Assembly (NCBI GenBank): GCA_003255025.1
Contig: QANY01011400.1
Span: 558,001 to 622,000, forward strand
Length of the DNA stretch: 64,000 bases
Source of the DNA: Datisca glomerata
Lineage: Eukaryota > Streptophyta > Magnoliopsida > Cucurbitales > Datiscaceae
Direction: 5' to 3'
Position 1 is the stretch's first letter, and each line of letters begins with the position of its first letter. The position numbers and the translations under genes were made by a program. The notes under the pieces are model-generated. The model was not told the origin of the DNA and searched no databases. It was given only the letters and a program-made list of their open reading frames with translations. Below are positions 45,960-57,890 of this stretch, one piece after another.

Positions 45960-48900
45960 CTCACAATATGATATTTCCTGTCTATGTGTTTTCCCCTCTT
46001 GTGACTCCTATGTTCCTTAGATTCGCTATCGCCGCACTGTTGTCACAGTAGAGGATCAGTGGCTTGTCCATATCTGAAACTACTTCCATATCAATATAGA
46101 ACTTTTTGAGCCATACCACTTCTTTCTTAGCTTCAAAAACCGTGATATATTTGGCCTCCATAATGGCTGCAATGTTGGATTGTTTAATATTTCTCCACAC
46201 TACACACCTCCACCTAGGGTGAATATTAATCCAAATGTCAACTTTTGACTGTCTCTGTTTGATTGGTAATCAGAATCAATATATCCAGTGGGGTTCAAAC
46301 CTCCACTTGAATAAACAAGCATATAGTTTCTCGTTCTCCTAATATACTTTAGAATGTGCTTTATTGCAATCCAATGTTCTAAACTTGGATTCAGTTGATA
46401 ATGACTTACAATTCCCACTGCATAACAAATGTCTGGTCCCGTATACAACATGACATACATGATATTTCCAACTGCTGAAGCATGTGGAACCTTTCTCATA
46501 TCATCTTCCTTCTTAGGTGTATTAGGACATTGTTTCTTGAAAAGGACAATTTCATGTCTGGTCGGTAGTTGATATTTATTGGAATTCTCCAGAGAGAATC
46601 TCTCTAACACCTTATCAATATAAAATGCCTGAGAAAGAGCCAATAGCTTGTTCTTTCTATCCCTTAGGATTTGGATGCCCAGAACATAGCTTGCTTCTAC
46701 TAAATCTTTCATTTAAATTTTTTCAGCTAACCATTGCTTTACTTTTGACAGAGTTTCTACATCATTCTCAATTAGTAGAATATCATCAACATAAAGAACT
46801 AAGAAAACCACTATGTTATCTTTGATGTATTTATAAACACAGGCTTCGTCAAACATTTTGCTCGAAGCCGTAAGGATTTATAATTTCATCGAAGGTAAGA
46901 TTCCAAGATCTAGATGTTTACTTTAATCCATATATCGATTTAAGCAACCTACATACTTTCTGATCTTTCCCATTTTGTACAAACCCTTCTGGTTGCATTA
47001 TATAGATGCTTTCTTCAAGAGAGTCATTCAGGAAATCTGTCTTGACGTGCATTTTTCATATCTCATATTCAAAACTAGCGGCTATGGATAAAAGGATGCG
47101 AATGGATTTCAGCATGACCATAGGGGAGAATGTCTCTTCATAATTGACTCCCTCCTTTTATGTTTAGCCCTTGGCTACTGACCGTGCCTTGAAAGTCTCT
47201 ACTTTCCCATATGCACCTCTTTTCTTCTTGAAAATCCATTTACATCCAATGGGCCTGTCATCTTTAGGTGGATTTATAAGTTCTCAAACAGAATTGGAAT
47301 ACATAGATGTTTCCTGGTTCATGGCTTATTGTCATTTCTCCTTTTCAGGATCAACCATTGCTTCTTCATAAGATAATGTATTATCATTATTAGCGTCTGA
47401 TACTAGGACATGTGCTTCTAGTTTGTAGTGAACTGGTTGTCTCACAACCCTCTCGCTACGACGTTGCACCGGGGTTTCTTTTGAGGAACTGTGATTTCTA
47501 TAGTTTGTCGTTTATCAGTAGAAATTAAAGGTGGTCTGATCTCATTAGCCGCTGATTCCTCGAGAACTACTTCGCTACAAAGTTTATAGTTTTGTATATA
47601 CTCACACTAAAGGAAGGTTGCATTTGTCGACATAAATACCTTTTGATCCTTGTGACTATTAAAGTACTCACATCTAGTCTCTGGAGTATAGCCTACGAAT
47701 ATGCATACCTCAGACATTGAGTCTAACTTTTCGGTCTTAGGTCTAAGAACGTGAGTTGGACACCCCTATATACGGAAATGACACAAATTAGGTTTGGAAC
47801 CATTTCATAATTCTAAAAGTGTATTGCTTACAGATTTAAAAGGAATTTCACTCAAAATGTAAGTTATCATGTGTAGTGCATATCCCCAAATGTAAGTGAC
47901 GGTGATGAGTAGTTTAATATCGACCTAACCGTATCTAATAAGATTCAGTTTCTCTTCTCTACAACATCATTTTACTGTGGTGTTCTAGGTGTTGTGAGTT
48001 GGGATAAATTCATAACTCTGGCAAATAATCATTGAACCTAAATCCAAGTATTCACTGCCTCAATCGGATCAAAGGGTTTTCAATGATTTACCTAATTATT
48101 TTTCAACTTTAGCTTTAAAACCTTTAAACTTTTCGAAAGTTTCAGGCTTTCTTTACATTAAATAAGTATAACCATATCTTGAATAAATCATCAATAAAAG
48201 TGACGAAATACTCATATCCACATTTAGCTTGTACATTGACCGGTTTACATACATCACTATGTACTAGTTCAAGTGGCTCCTTTGGCATTTTCATGTGAAC
48301 TGTCTCTTGGTCATTTTACCCTTTGAACAGGATTCACAAATAAGAAGAGTTCCAACTTTTAGTTCTCTTAAAGCACCATGCTTTGTTAATCTGTTTAGCG
48401 TATCTAGATTAATATGTTTTAACCTAAGATGTCAAATATATGTGTTATAATCATCATGATAAACTCTTTGCCGTTTGTTACCTTTAGGTTTTGCTACTTT
48501 AAATAATTCAAAATTATTTAACGCGCGTTCAGTTGGTTTAAGCATATACATCCCATTTATAACTTTTGTATAATAAATATCGATTCCATTCTTAGAAATA
48601 ATAAACTCTTTATCAATAAAAAAACTTCGAATAGCTGTTCTCGCAAAAAGTAAATGGACTGTCCCTAATACTTTAGCTGACACGAGCGCACCATTGCCAA
48701 CTCTCAAAATGACCTCGCGATTAGCAACTCCCTTGTCGAATTAAGCATATGCAAAGAAGAACATACATGGTTAGTGGCTCCTGAATCAAGTATCTAGGAT
48801 GACAAATCATATTCCACTAAGCAAGCTTCAAGTACAAGTAAATCATATTTACCTTTCTTTTTCAGCTCAGAGAGATACTTGTTACAGTTATCCTTCCAAT

Positions 48901-49500
48901 GACCTTCAACCCTACAATGGAAACATTTTCTTTTGGGCTTGCTGTCTTTCTTGTTCTTCTTCGCTTTTGGTGATGTCTCGACTTTCTTCCTTTCTTGTTC
49001 TTATTTTTTCCTTCCAATGAATCTTCTTCCTCTTGTTACTTTTAACAGTGAAGAAGGCTTTTGCTCAACAATATTTGTATCGCCCTCTTGATCATTCTCA
49101 AGTTGAGTGACTCAAAAGTCTGTAGTTTATTCATCAATTGAGTCATGTTGAATTGTAACTTGTTCATAACATTGAACGCAAAAAAAACTGGTGTGAGCGA
49201 CTCAAGTATAATGCTAACTTGAGTCCGTTCATTAATGATCACCCCATGTACTTCTGTCCCGTGTATTATGTTGATCATGTTAAAAACATGTTCTCGCACA
49301 GAAGTACCCTTTCTCATCTTAATTGTCATATAGCTCCTAATTGCCTCATGATGACTTTGATCAGATTGCTGCCCAAACATCGCCTGTAGAGATTCCATAA
49401 TTTCATAGGCAGTCTTCATGCTTTCATGTTTGGTTCTCAGAACATCATTCTTGCTCACGAGCATGTAGCATTTCGCCTTATTGTTTGATATGATCCAAGC
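45960..49500 (-). pseudogene. Copia gag-pol remnants
   Basis: In order on the minus strand: gag at 49464-49042 (IMESLQAMFGQQSDQSHHEA); zinc knuckle CFHCRVEGHWKDNC at about 48920-48880; protease DSGA intact at 48776-48787 but the preceding Trp is a TAG stop; a gag-pre-integrase stretch at 48707-48432; decayed integrase to about 47600; RT with YVDD at 46782-46793; the RT end and RNase H at 46712-45982 (DKPLILYCDNSAAIANLRN). Numerous stops and frameshifts. Confidence 0.85.
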
Positions 49501-51580
49501 ATTATATTTGTTCCTAACATTCTTACGGGTATTAGCAGGGGGCTACTCAGGATATTACTCAGTAATAACAAACTTATAGTTATGTCAAATCAGCATTAAG
49601 TTCATATTTGATTTTCAACGTACGAAGTTATCACCATTCAATTTCTCAAGAACGAGTAAAGCAGTAACATGGTTGCCCATGATAGATATAATAATGATAA
49701 CTGAAATTTCAAACATACAATATTCAATATAATTGATAAATATCTATAATTCAAAAAGTAAACGTGATGCGTGAATGCATCATAATAAACATAAAATTTA
49801 ACATTTACCAATCACGGTAAAACACTCAATGATTAATGTGTTGTCTTAAGGTCAGTCAGATTAACCTCAGACTGTCTATGAGACATTCTCATCATTATTA
49901 ATTAAAACTTAAAATATCTCATATTTTGTCTTTTACCAATAAGGTATCACTTGTTTGGTCAAGTCTCAACTATCCACATGGAAGCTTAATTATGACTTTG
50001 TGAGTGTAACCTATGACTTCATATTCCATGACTTAATTTAGAATATGCCGCTTTAGAGTCAGTCAAAACTAAACTACATTACTTCTTTCTATCTTCTTAA
50101 GAAGTCCAACGTTGGTTTGGTACAACTCGAAACCTTCCTTAGAGGGATGAAAACAAAGCCATCTCGAGGCCCTCACTGTACCTCATGGTGTTGTACTAAT
50201 AATGGAGCTCGTGAGTTACATTGACATGTCAACCTTCTCTCACTCACCATTTTAGGATTATATGTTTCCATTTTAACTAATTAGTTAGTTCCAAATTAAC
50301 TACTAGTTAAAATAATAACCCTATGAGTATTTAATAATCAGTTATGCTAATCTTTTTGGTCTACGTTCATTTAACCTTCTAAATCGCCTAAATCATAATT
50401 ATGTGAGCTTAAATTAACTAAGAATATTCATCAAACTTTAATAAAACTCTTTTACTAAAGTCGGTTGTCCTAAAGATTACTATAGCCCTTAGTGTGGTGT
50501 GATTACCCAGTTTTAACTAATTAAAACCAAGCAGTTTACATGAAATTGATTTCATAAAATAATACATATAAACACATATTAAGACAATCCTAATAAATCA
50601 TGTTTATACAGATGAGATGCATGATTAAATAAAATTATGTGGAATTCTCATTTATGGCATGTGATCGACTAATGCATGGACATGTTATCGAACATAACAA
50701 TTAACAATTAAATAAAATAATAATGGACCTAGTGACTATTGGGTATTTCTAAATTACAACCCTTAAAATGAAGAAATAAAATTATAAAGCGGACTTCAAG
50801 AATACATATTTCTCAATATTGTCTTCTCCTCATATCTATCTTCATTATCTACAAGTTATGAACAAAATTATATTTAATTAAGAAAAACATTTTTTCTTAA
50901 TTAATATTAATTTATATAATTATCATTTAAAAATAGTTGATTTTCAATTAATCAAATAAACATTTTATTTGATTTGGTCAAACCCAATCAATCTATTACT
51001 TTCTAATTTTCATAAAATTAAAAATTAAAATTAATTTCTAATTTCCATAAAATTAAAAATTAAAAAAAAATTAAAATTACATTAATTTCAAAATTTAAAA
51101 AGATAATTGATAGATTGAGGGTTATCATTAAACCCTATAGTGATATATTTGGTTGGTATCAGGATTTGTACAAAACTTTCCTAAAAATGACAACAGTTGC
51201 TACCGACGACAGGCGCCGCCCCATCATCGCCTGGCACCACTAACGCCGCCAGTAAATTTTCCGTAAACAGTAAATTTCCATCGTGAACATTAAATTTCCG
51301 TGGTGAACAGTAAATTTTGCCATTCTACTATTACGTTCTCCGTCTTCTCGCGTACGAAATAATTATAATAATATTCAAAATAAATTACAAAAATTCATAC
51401 GCCACGGCTTACACAAGATATAAGAAAAAATTAAAAGATCAAAATATAACTCAATAATCACCATACAATTGACGATGCATTATTTTTCATACATTCAAAA
51501 AATGTAACGATCCATCCATTCATATATATCTCATATTATATGAACAATGCAAGAAAACTCACATAGCATTTAACATATAA
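49500..51580 (-). other. Copia untranslated leader, no gene seen
   Basis: Lies between the primer site and gag. It contains four GTGAACAGTAAATTT-like units around 51245-51320 and AT-rich low-complexity DNA around 50990-51110. Confidence 0.6.
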
Positions 51581-51587
51581 ATGTATA

Positions 51588-51607
51588 AAGACCGCTATGA
51601 TACCCCC
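51588..51607 (-). other. Primer-binding site of the copia element
   Basis: Next to the inner LTR edge the minus strand reads GGGGGTATCATAGCGG, a mutated form of the initiator tRNA-Met complement TGGTATCAGAGC. Confidence 0.7.
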
Positions 51608-53786
51608 TGTTGGTCGTTGTGGTGCATGTGTAGCGGAAGCTTATTGCGCGTGGCCATTTTAAAAATTAAAATTTTAATAAAAAATAAATATTTTAATAAA
51701 ACAAATTCCCGCAACACTACGAGAACAAAAAACTTTTTATTGAAAAATATTTTCAATTAGTCACGATCAATTATATTTTTAAATAGTAAATTAACAACAT
51801 ACAAGATTATTAATCATATATCTCTTGTAATTTAAATCAAACGTCCTTGCGAAACCAATCGGTTCTCCGTTCTCACAAAATCGTTTCAACGATCAGCAGA
51901 CTTCGAGATCCACACCAAGATTTTTTCAAGTCAATCATCAATGTATTAGGACGTGTGTGGGCACGTAGAATATAACAAAGACATTTTTCTGTCTCTAGAT
52001 GTACTGAACACATGAGTCTAGAAATTTTACTGAGAAATATTTTTGTGAGACGATTCTCTAAAAGAACGTGATGATCATTATTTTAGAGATTTTGATTAAC
52101 TCTTAATTATAGAAAAAAACACTCTTTAATAATTGTGTTCTTCTCTCAACTCTTGGTTGATGAATTGGTTTTTTGATTCAACTGAATGAACTAATTCATT
52201 ATCTTAGGCCATCAGAATAATATCTATACTTTTTTCTTGATAATGATGGATTGGATATTTTGATATAATTGAAATAATATTTAATTATAAAATTACCAAT
52301 AACAGTGGGAGTCACTGCTAATGGGAAACTCTGCAGTGCCACATGGTACTGCAATGTTGCACACCCATTACTGTAGTGTCACGTGACACTACAGTAGTCT
52401 ATGTCAATATTTGATGCCCAATAATATTGACACGCGATACTTATTGTGTATTAAATATTTATTTTAATCAAATTAAATATCTAGATATTTGTTATTTCAA
52501 AATTAACATATCCGATTATCCATGTCAACTAAATTATCTGTTATTCATAAATAACAAGTTTACTTGATCGGAATTATTATCTAATAATAATTTAACCATC
52601 TAATTTCATAAATTAGATAATTTATCTCACTTATCGATAATGAAAAAATCAATAATTATATATACATATAATTCAATTAATTAATCACACATAATTATCT
52701 CATAATTATGTACTTGCCCAGGAATAGAAATTTCATTGCAAGTAAGTCATTTTCTCATGTCCTGAAATATTCATGCCCTAAACTGTGTAGTACAAAACTG
52801 ACTCGGGGACCATAAACCTATAATCATAAGCTCTAATAAACCAGATTATTAATTAAGCTATTTAATTAAATAATCTTATTTATTAATTCCATTACTACTC
52901 GACTATAAATATGGAATTGCATTCTTAGAGATTACAATTGTATTTACAGAGTATTTTCATGTAGTCCACTGATATAATCATTTCACGTAGTTCTGTCATC
53001 AAATTATTGGTTCGTAAATTGGAACTAGTCAAAATTACCATTTTACCTTCTAATTACCTCTTAATCCTTAAATATCATTAATCCCCTAACCAATATAATG
53101 ACTAATTTATAATCTTATTATAAATTTGAGCTCAATAACCATTCAGTTCTATAATTAACACTTAAGAGAACCAATATACGATCCGTTAGGACAACTTGAA
53201 TTCAAAATCTTGTAAAGTCATGTTCCCAGCCATCCATATCATCGAATCTCCAAAATAAAAGTCACATGCTTGTTTTTCAAATAAACCTTAACGAGTGAAT
53301 CAAAAGATTCAGTAGACATGCATAGGAGTTCATGACTACTCAGGATTCATACTGATCTACATATGATCATCAAGCTGATGTGCATTAAATCTTTATGATA
53401 AATGACACGTTGATAAATATATTAATTCACATCGGTCTAGTCATATATATTCTCATTATATAAAGCACATTCACTAAGATGTCTATCCACATCAATGATC
53501 TGGATCTAGAGCACATGCATTTATAATTCTTAGTGAACCATACTAGTAACCATTCATTAAAAATTTCATACTTTAATATGTTGCTGATAATTTTATTCAT
53601 TATCTATGATCTTAATTCACTCGTACTAATACAAGATCACAGCTCATTAATGAATATGAGATTTTCAGATATTTCTATTAATTATTCAACAATAATTTAA
53701 AAGAACAATTATAAGAATAATATAATCCTTATTAAATTTCATATCAAAACGTCAATACACATGCTTTGAGGGAATAAGCCCCAACA
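51608..53786 (-). mobile_element. 5' LTR of the copia element (2,179 bp)
   Basis: The plus strand begins TGTTGGTCGTTG and ends GCCCCAACA. Homologous along its length to 43190-45797 but without the MITE. A TATATAA box on the minus strand near 53456-53464 lies about 325 bp from the LTR start. Confidence 0.92.
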
Positions 53787-53791
53787 CATAC

Positions 53792-53980
53792 ATCTATGAA
53801 AAATCAATCTGGTCACAACCTATTTCCCCTCTAAAAGTTTGAAACTTCAAAATTAAAATTTGAAATTAGCGTTCACATTTGTTTTAACCATATGAAATAA
53901 ATGTACAATTCATAAAATTGACGTGTCATTGCATGAGTGGGATGATTTTCAATATAATGCAGGATGTGCCATCCTTTATG
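53792..53980. other. Intergenic flank of copia element
   Basis: AT-rich; it does not resemble the duplicated left flank. No gene seen. Confidence 0.5.
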
Positions 53981-53984
53981 CAAG

Positions 53985-54340
53985 GATGATGGTAGGTAAT
54001 CAGTTCCTGATCGCCATCAAAGGGTAAGAAGTTGCCAAACATACATGGCGATCAAGAAGTGATCACCCTCGGTGGGGCTGTAATCATAAATTTGGGTTGC
54101 GATCACCATTCAAGACATGGTGATCACGTCTGTGCATGGCGATCCAAGCCTTCATGATGACGATTTGTGCCAGTTCATTCAAGCAGACACAAACATGGCA
54201 ATCGCTTTACAATCACCGTCACAGTGACACAGGTCGTATTTAGCACCGGTGGTCACCATTTATGACATGGTGATCACTACCTTTGATCACTATCAATAGG
54301 GCACAATGTGGCAATCAGAACCTCAATCGACCACACGTGC
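53985..54340. repeat. Cluster of GGTGATCACC / TGGCGATC motifs
   Basis: ATGGTGATCAC, GGCGATC and complements recur about a dozen times in 350 bp, several as short palindromes (CACCATTCAAGACATGGTG). It resembles sub-terminal repeats of a DNA transposon; no termini recognised. Confidence 0.55.
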
Positions 54341-54659
54341 CATAAAGTGTGTTTCTTATATGTAATTTGTCTTGGACATGTTTCAAAGAAAAATTAGATC
54401 ACACATTATCATAAATCAAGATACATAATCCACATAACACATTGCCATAAACCCAAATCTAGAAAAACACACTTTTGATTTTTCTATACTTTGAACAACA
54501 CCCATTAACTAAAAAAATGTAAAAGCATATGAATTAGAGATACAAATAATGAATTTACCCCAAAATTGAAAGAAACCTTGACCATTGCTCAAAATCACTC
54601 AAACATGACTTTACCTATGTTATGGGTACTTTCCCAACCACCAGTAATGCAACAACACA

Positions 54660-55168
54660 TGTCACGATAAATCAGGAAACTCCCGATGTCATGGAAGGAA
54701 TATGATCAACCTCGGTCCCTATAGAGCTCGGGACGCCCGAACCTGAGCACATGGAAAAATAGTTGAGTCCACAAAGTAGAGCCCTATTAAACCCGAGCAT
54801 AAAATCATCATCTGTTGCTGAAAGTAGCGCCCAACATATCCAATCGTCATTGCAAAATGTCAATCAGTCTTCGAAATGTCACATTAGAAGCATATTAACC
54901 ATTAATGCCTCTGTCTAATCAAGGACAATCCAGGCAGGCTTCGTGTCTCATGATGCTTCTCCAGCACACCTCCAAGAGGCTTCTTCGACACGCTTCCTTC
55001 CACCTCTGAGAACTCAGGTATAAATACTTCTCATAATAGACAAGTGAGGTAGGCAAACTCTCCCTTATAGAAATTATGCCAAAAATATCGATCATCTACT
55101 GACTTACATCGGAGGCTCTTAGACGGGACAACCACCCTTCGGTTCCCCGTCTATAGGGTTTCTTGTCT
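54660..55168 (+). mobile_element. Probable Ty3/gypsy LTR remnant
   Basis: A TATA box GGTATAAATACTTC (55018-55031) is followed by CTGACTTACATCGGAGGCTC and CACCCTTCGGTTCCC. This mirrors the transcribed R/U5 part of many plant gypsy and TRIM LTRs. TGTCACG at 54660 and TTTTGCA at 55168 are candidate ends. No internal region follows, so it may be a solo LTR. Confidence 0.5.
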
Positions 55169-55169
55169 G

Positions 55170-56760
55170 TGTTTTGCAGACGTTGAGGTTGAGAGAAGCT
55201 TTAGCTGAGAGGAAAAACACGTGTACCACCGGGAGGAGAAAGCGTGCGCAACATTACCACCGCAGACACCTTCAGTCAGAAGGATCAACACGTGTAGTGT
55301 TGGAAGTTTTTGGCTGAAACACCCTAAAACTCAAACATAAAAACCATAAATCATAGAAGAATTTCAAGTTTGAGAGTGTAGGAGAAGAAGTGAGAGAAAT
55401 AGGGCACGAGTTTGGTGTTTAAATGATAAAAAATGGGAGTGGGTTACCTGTTGAACTAGCTTAAGAAAGAGTGTCTCTCTAAGGCATCTAAGGCTTGAAT
55501 TAACGTAGCTAGATCCAACAACCAGGATTAATCCTAACATCAATATTGGAAAAAAAACTCCCAATGTTGAAATTTACCCATGTCTGGATAAGTTATAATT
55601 AAGAAATGATGGATGATTATTGATTGTTTGTAGTCGCAGTTTTTCCTATGCATTTGAAAATGTCGTAAGTATTCCATTTTGAGGACAATGTAATTCTTAA
55701 ATCATTCCCGTTTGAGCAAGAAATAAAAAATACCCATTATTTATATCTATACATATTATCATTTGTGCTCTCAAATCTGGACCTTCATCTCAAATTCCTG
55801 CAACTGTAACATGGGGTATATATAATTAGTCTCTTGAAAAGTGTGTCATTTGATACAAAATAAAAATGTCATCTAATACTATAAGAAAATCTTTGCCTCT
55901 TCATTTCTATTGACATGAGCCCAGCCCTTCTGTTTTGATTATCATATCATATCTTACTATGAACGATATTCATTGAACCGCAAGCTAGTGCCATCCTTGC
56001 TAAAATTGGAATTAGTGTTATTGTTTCTAGGAACCTTGTGAAATTCACACTAACTTGATGATGAGCCTTGGTGAAAGTGTCTATTAGACCTGGACAGATA
56101 ATATGGTAAGAACAAGACTTTTGTATGTTATTTTTTGCTTGTTTTACGGTGTTTAGTTGGTTGTTACTCTCCGCATTATAAGTTTACTTAAGGTTGTATG
56201 TATAAGTTTGCTACTTTTCTTATTTATCTTTGTGGGTTTTTTTATAATTTTTGTTTTGATGAATTGGATTAGTTAGTGACCGTTGAATCCATGTAAGAAT
56301 ATGTTTGAGTTGTTTGGGTGTGAGTAATTGTTTGTTATTTCCCGGTATAAGTTTGCTTGAAGACTTTATAAAGTATGCTAATTTATACTTTCATTATTTA
56401 TCAGTTCCTGATTATATGCCTAAACTTTATTGTTTTATGGTACATTGTTGCTGTCTACTTCAAGGATTTATATGAAGTTGGAAGAATTGAAGTGGATGCT
56501 GATGATTTTGACCGGGAAGATGGAAGGCATGATATTCGGTTGATGTTTCATATCATTTGTGAGGAAGAGCAGCGACATCGATTAGTGTTTTCTTTTCTTT
56601 TCTTATAATGGTAACTGTCACAGTTGATTTTGTAATCGTGACTGATGCATGCGAAGTCATGTTTTTAATCTCCTTGAGAGTAAGCCTTAATATCACTTTG
56701 ACATACTTTGAAATTGGATTTGATCATTTTGTAAAAATTAAATTTGAATGTTGTCATTTT
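55170..56760. other. Intergenic, no gene supported
   Basis: One plus-strand ORF (56375-56608) contains an acidic stretch GRIEVDADDFDREDGRHDIR of coding-like composition. I recognise no family and see no splice partner. The rest is AT-rich. Confidence 0.45.
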
Positions 56761-56769
56761 CTCTAGTTA

Positions 56770-57480
56770 AAAATTATTCTTGAAGTATGCAAGATCAGCT
56801 TTTATGTGTTCAAGTTTCGTCTTGAACTCTTCAAGTTCATTCTCGAAGTCTCCATGACCAATCTTGAAGCTTTTAAGTTCAGTCTTTTTGAAGTTCAATC
56901 TTGAAGTCTTCAAGACCAGTTTTGAAGTCTCCATGATCCATCTTGAAGTTTTCAAGTTCAGTCTTTAACTTTAAAAAATCTTTAAGTTCAATCTTGATTT
57001 CTTCAAGACTGGTTGGCTTTTTATACTATGAAACTCTATGTGTCAATTTTTTGGAATTCTTTAAGTGGATTCTTAAAATTTTCAATACAACATGAGCCTT
57101 CAAGCCAAATTTACAAGATTTTAAGAGTGGGTGACTCTTTGTACTATGAAAATTATCAGTATTAGTATTTCCTTGAAGTTATCAAATAGAATCTTGAATT
57201 CTTTTAGGCTGGGTGGCTATCCCCACTACGGAAATTCTCAATATCAATGTTTCTTTAAAGACTTCAAGTGGATTCTTGAATTCTTCAAGAACAATTTTAA
57301 AGTCTTCAAGACCAGTCTGGAGGTGTTCAAGTTTAGCGTTGAAATCTTCCAAATCGGTCTTGAAGTGTTCAAGTTTAGTCATGAATTCTTCAAGATCAAT
57401 CTTGAAGTCTTCAAATTCAGACATGAAATTTTTAAGATTGATCTTGAAGTCTTAAAGTTCATTTTCCAAAAAATGAAAAG
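56770..57480. repeat. Minisatellite of GTCTTCAAGTTCAGTCTTGA type
   Basis: Two blocks (about 56775-57010 and 57170-57465) of degenerate units of about 15-30 bp built from TTCAAG, TCTTGAAG and their near-complements. Because units keep multiples of three, long ORFs open on both strands with Phe/Lys/Glu/Leu periodicity. No family match, so I do not call a gene. Confidence 0.8.
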
Positions 57481-57881
57481 CTTTCGAAGAAGTCATTGAT
57501 AATTGAGTGTAAAACTAGTCATATTTGATATATGATGAGACATTAATGTAAGAGATCGTAAAAATGGTAAGAAGGGAAATATCATCATTGATTTTGAGGA
57601 AATGGTAGTGAATTTGGGTCGAAGATGTAAATTAGTCAAATTTTAGGAGGGGTTTAGTTTAAACATTTGGTTAGCCTGAGGGTGTTAATATAGGTAAAAA
57701 AACTCATCTAGATCTAAATCCAAGATCCAGAATTTGAGCCCTCTTTCAAACTTGCAATCCGCGATTCAACCACCTCGAATCTAAATAATTATTATGTGTC
57801 TTACATCGAACCTAAATTCTTCGTTTATTACAATTTAGATTTCGGCATATGAATCTGAATCTAAATATTAGTTGTCATCAT
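57481..57881. other. Intergenic spacer, no gene seen
   Basis: AT-rich sequence with GAATCTAAAT-type short repeats near 57775-57865. Confidence 0.5.
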
Positions 57882-57890
57882 ATTCAACAT

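Larger units (their letters stand above)
41795..53786 (-). mobile_element. Ty1/copia retrotransposon, near full length
   Basis: Left LTR 43190-45797 (plus a partial extra copy at 41795-42951), internal region 45798-51607, right LTR 51608-53786. CATAC flanks the whole at 41790-41794 and 53787-53791. Primer site and polypurine tract are in the expected places for a minus-strand element. The internal 5.8 kb encodes gag-pol remnants with many stops. Confidence 0.9.

Noticed and set aside
56375..56608. Possible coding exon with an acidic stretch
   Set aside because: Hydrophobic start plus acidic segment but no recognisable family, no conserved splice context and no neighbouring exons.
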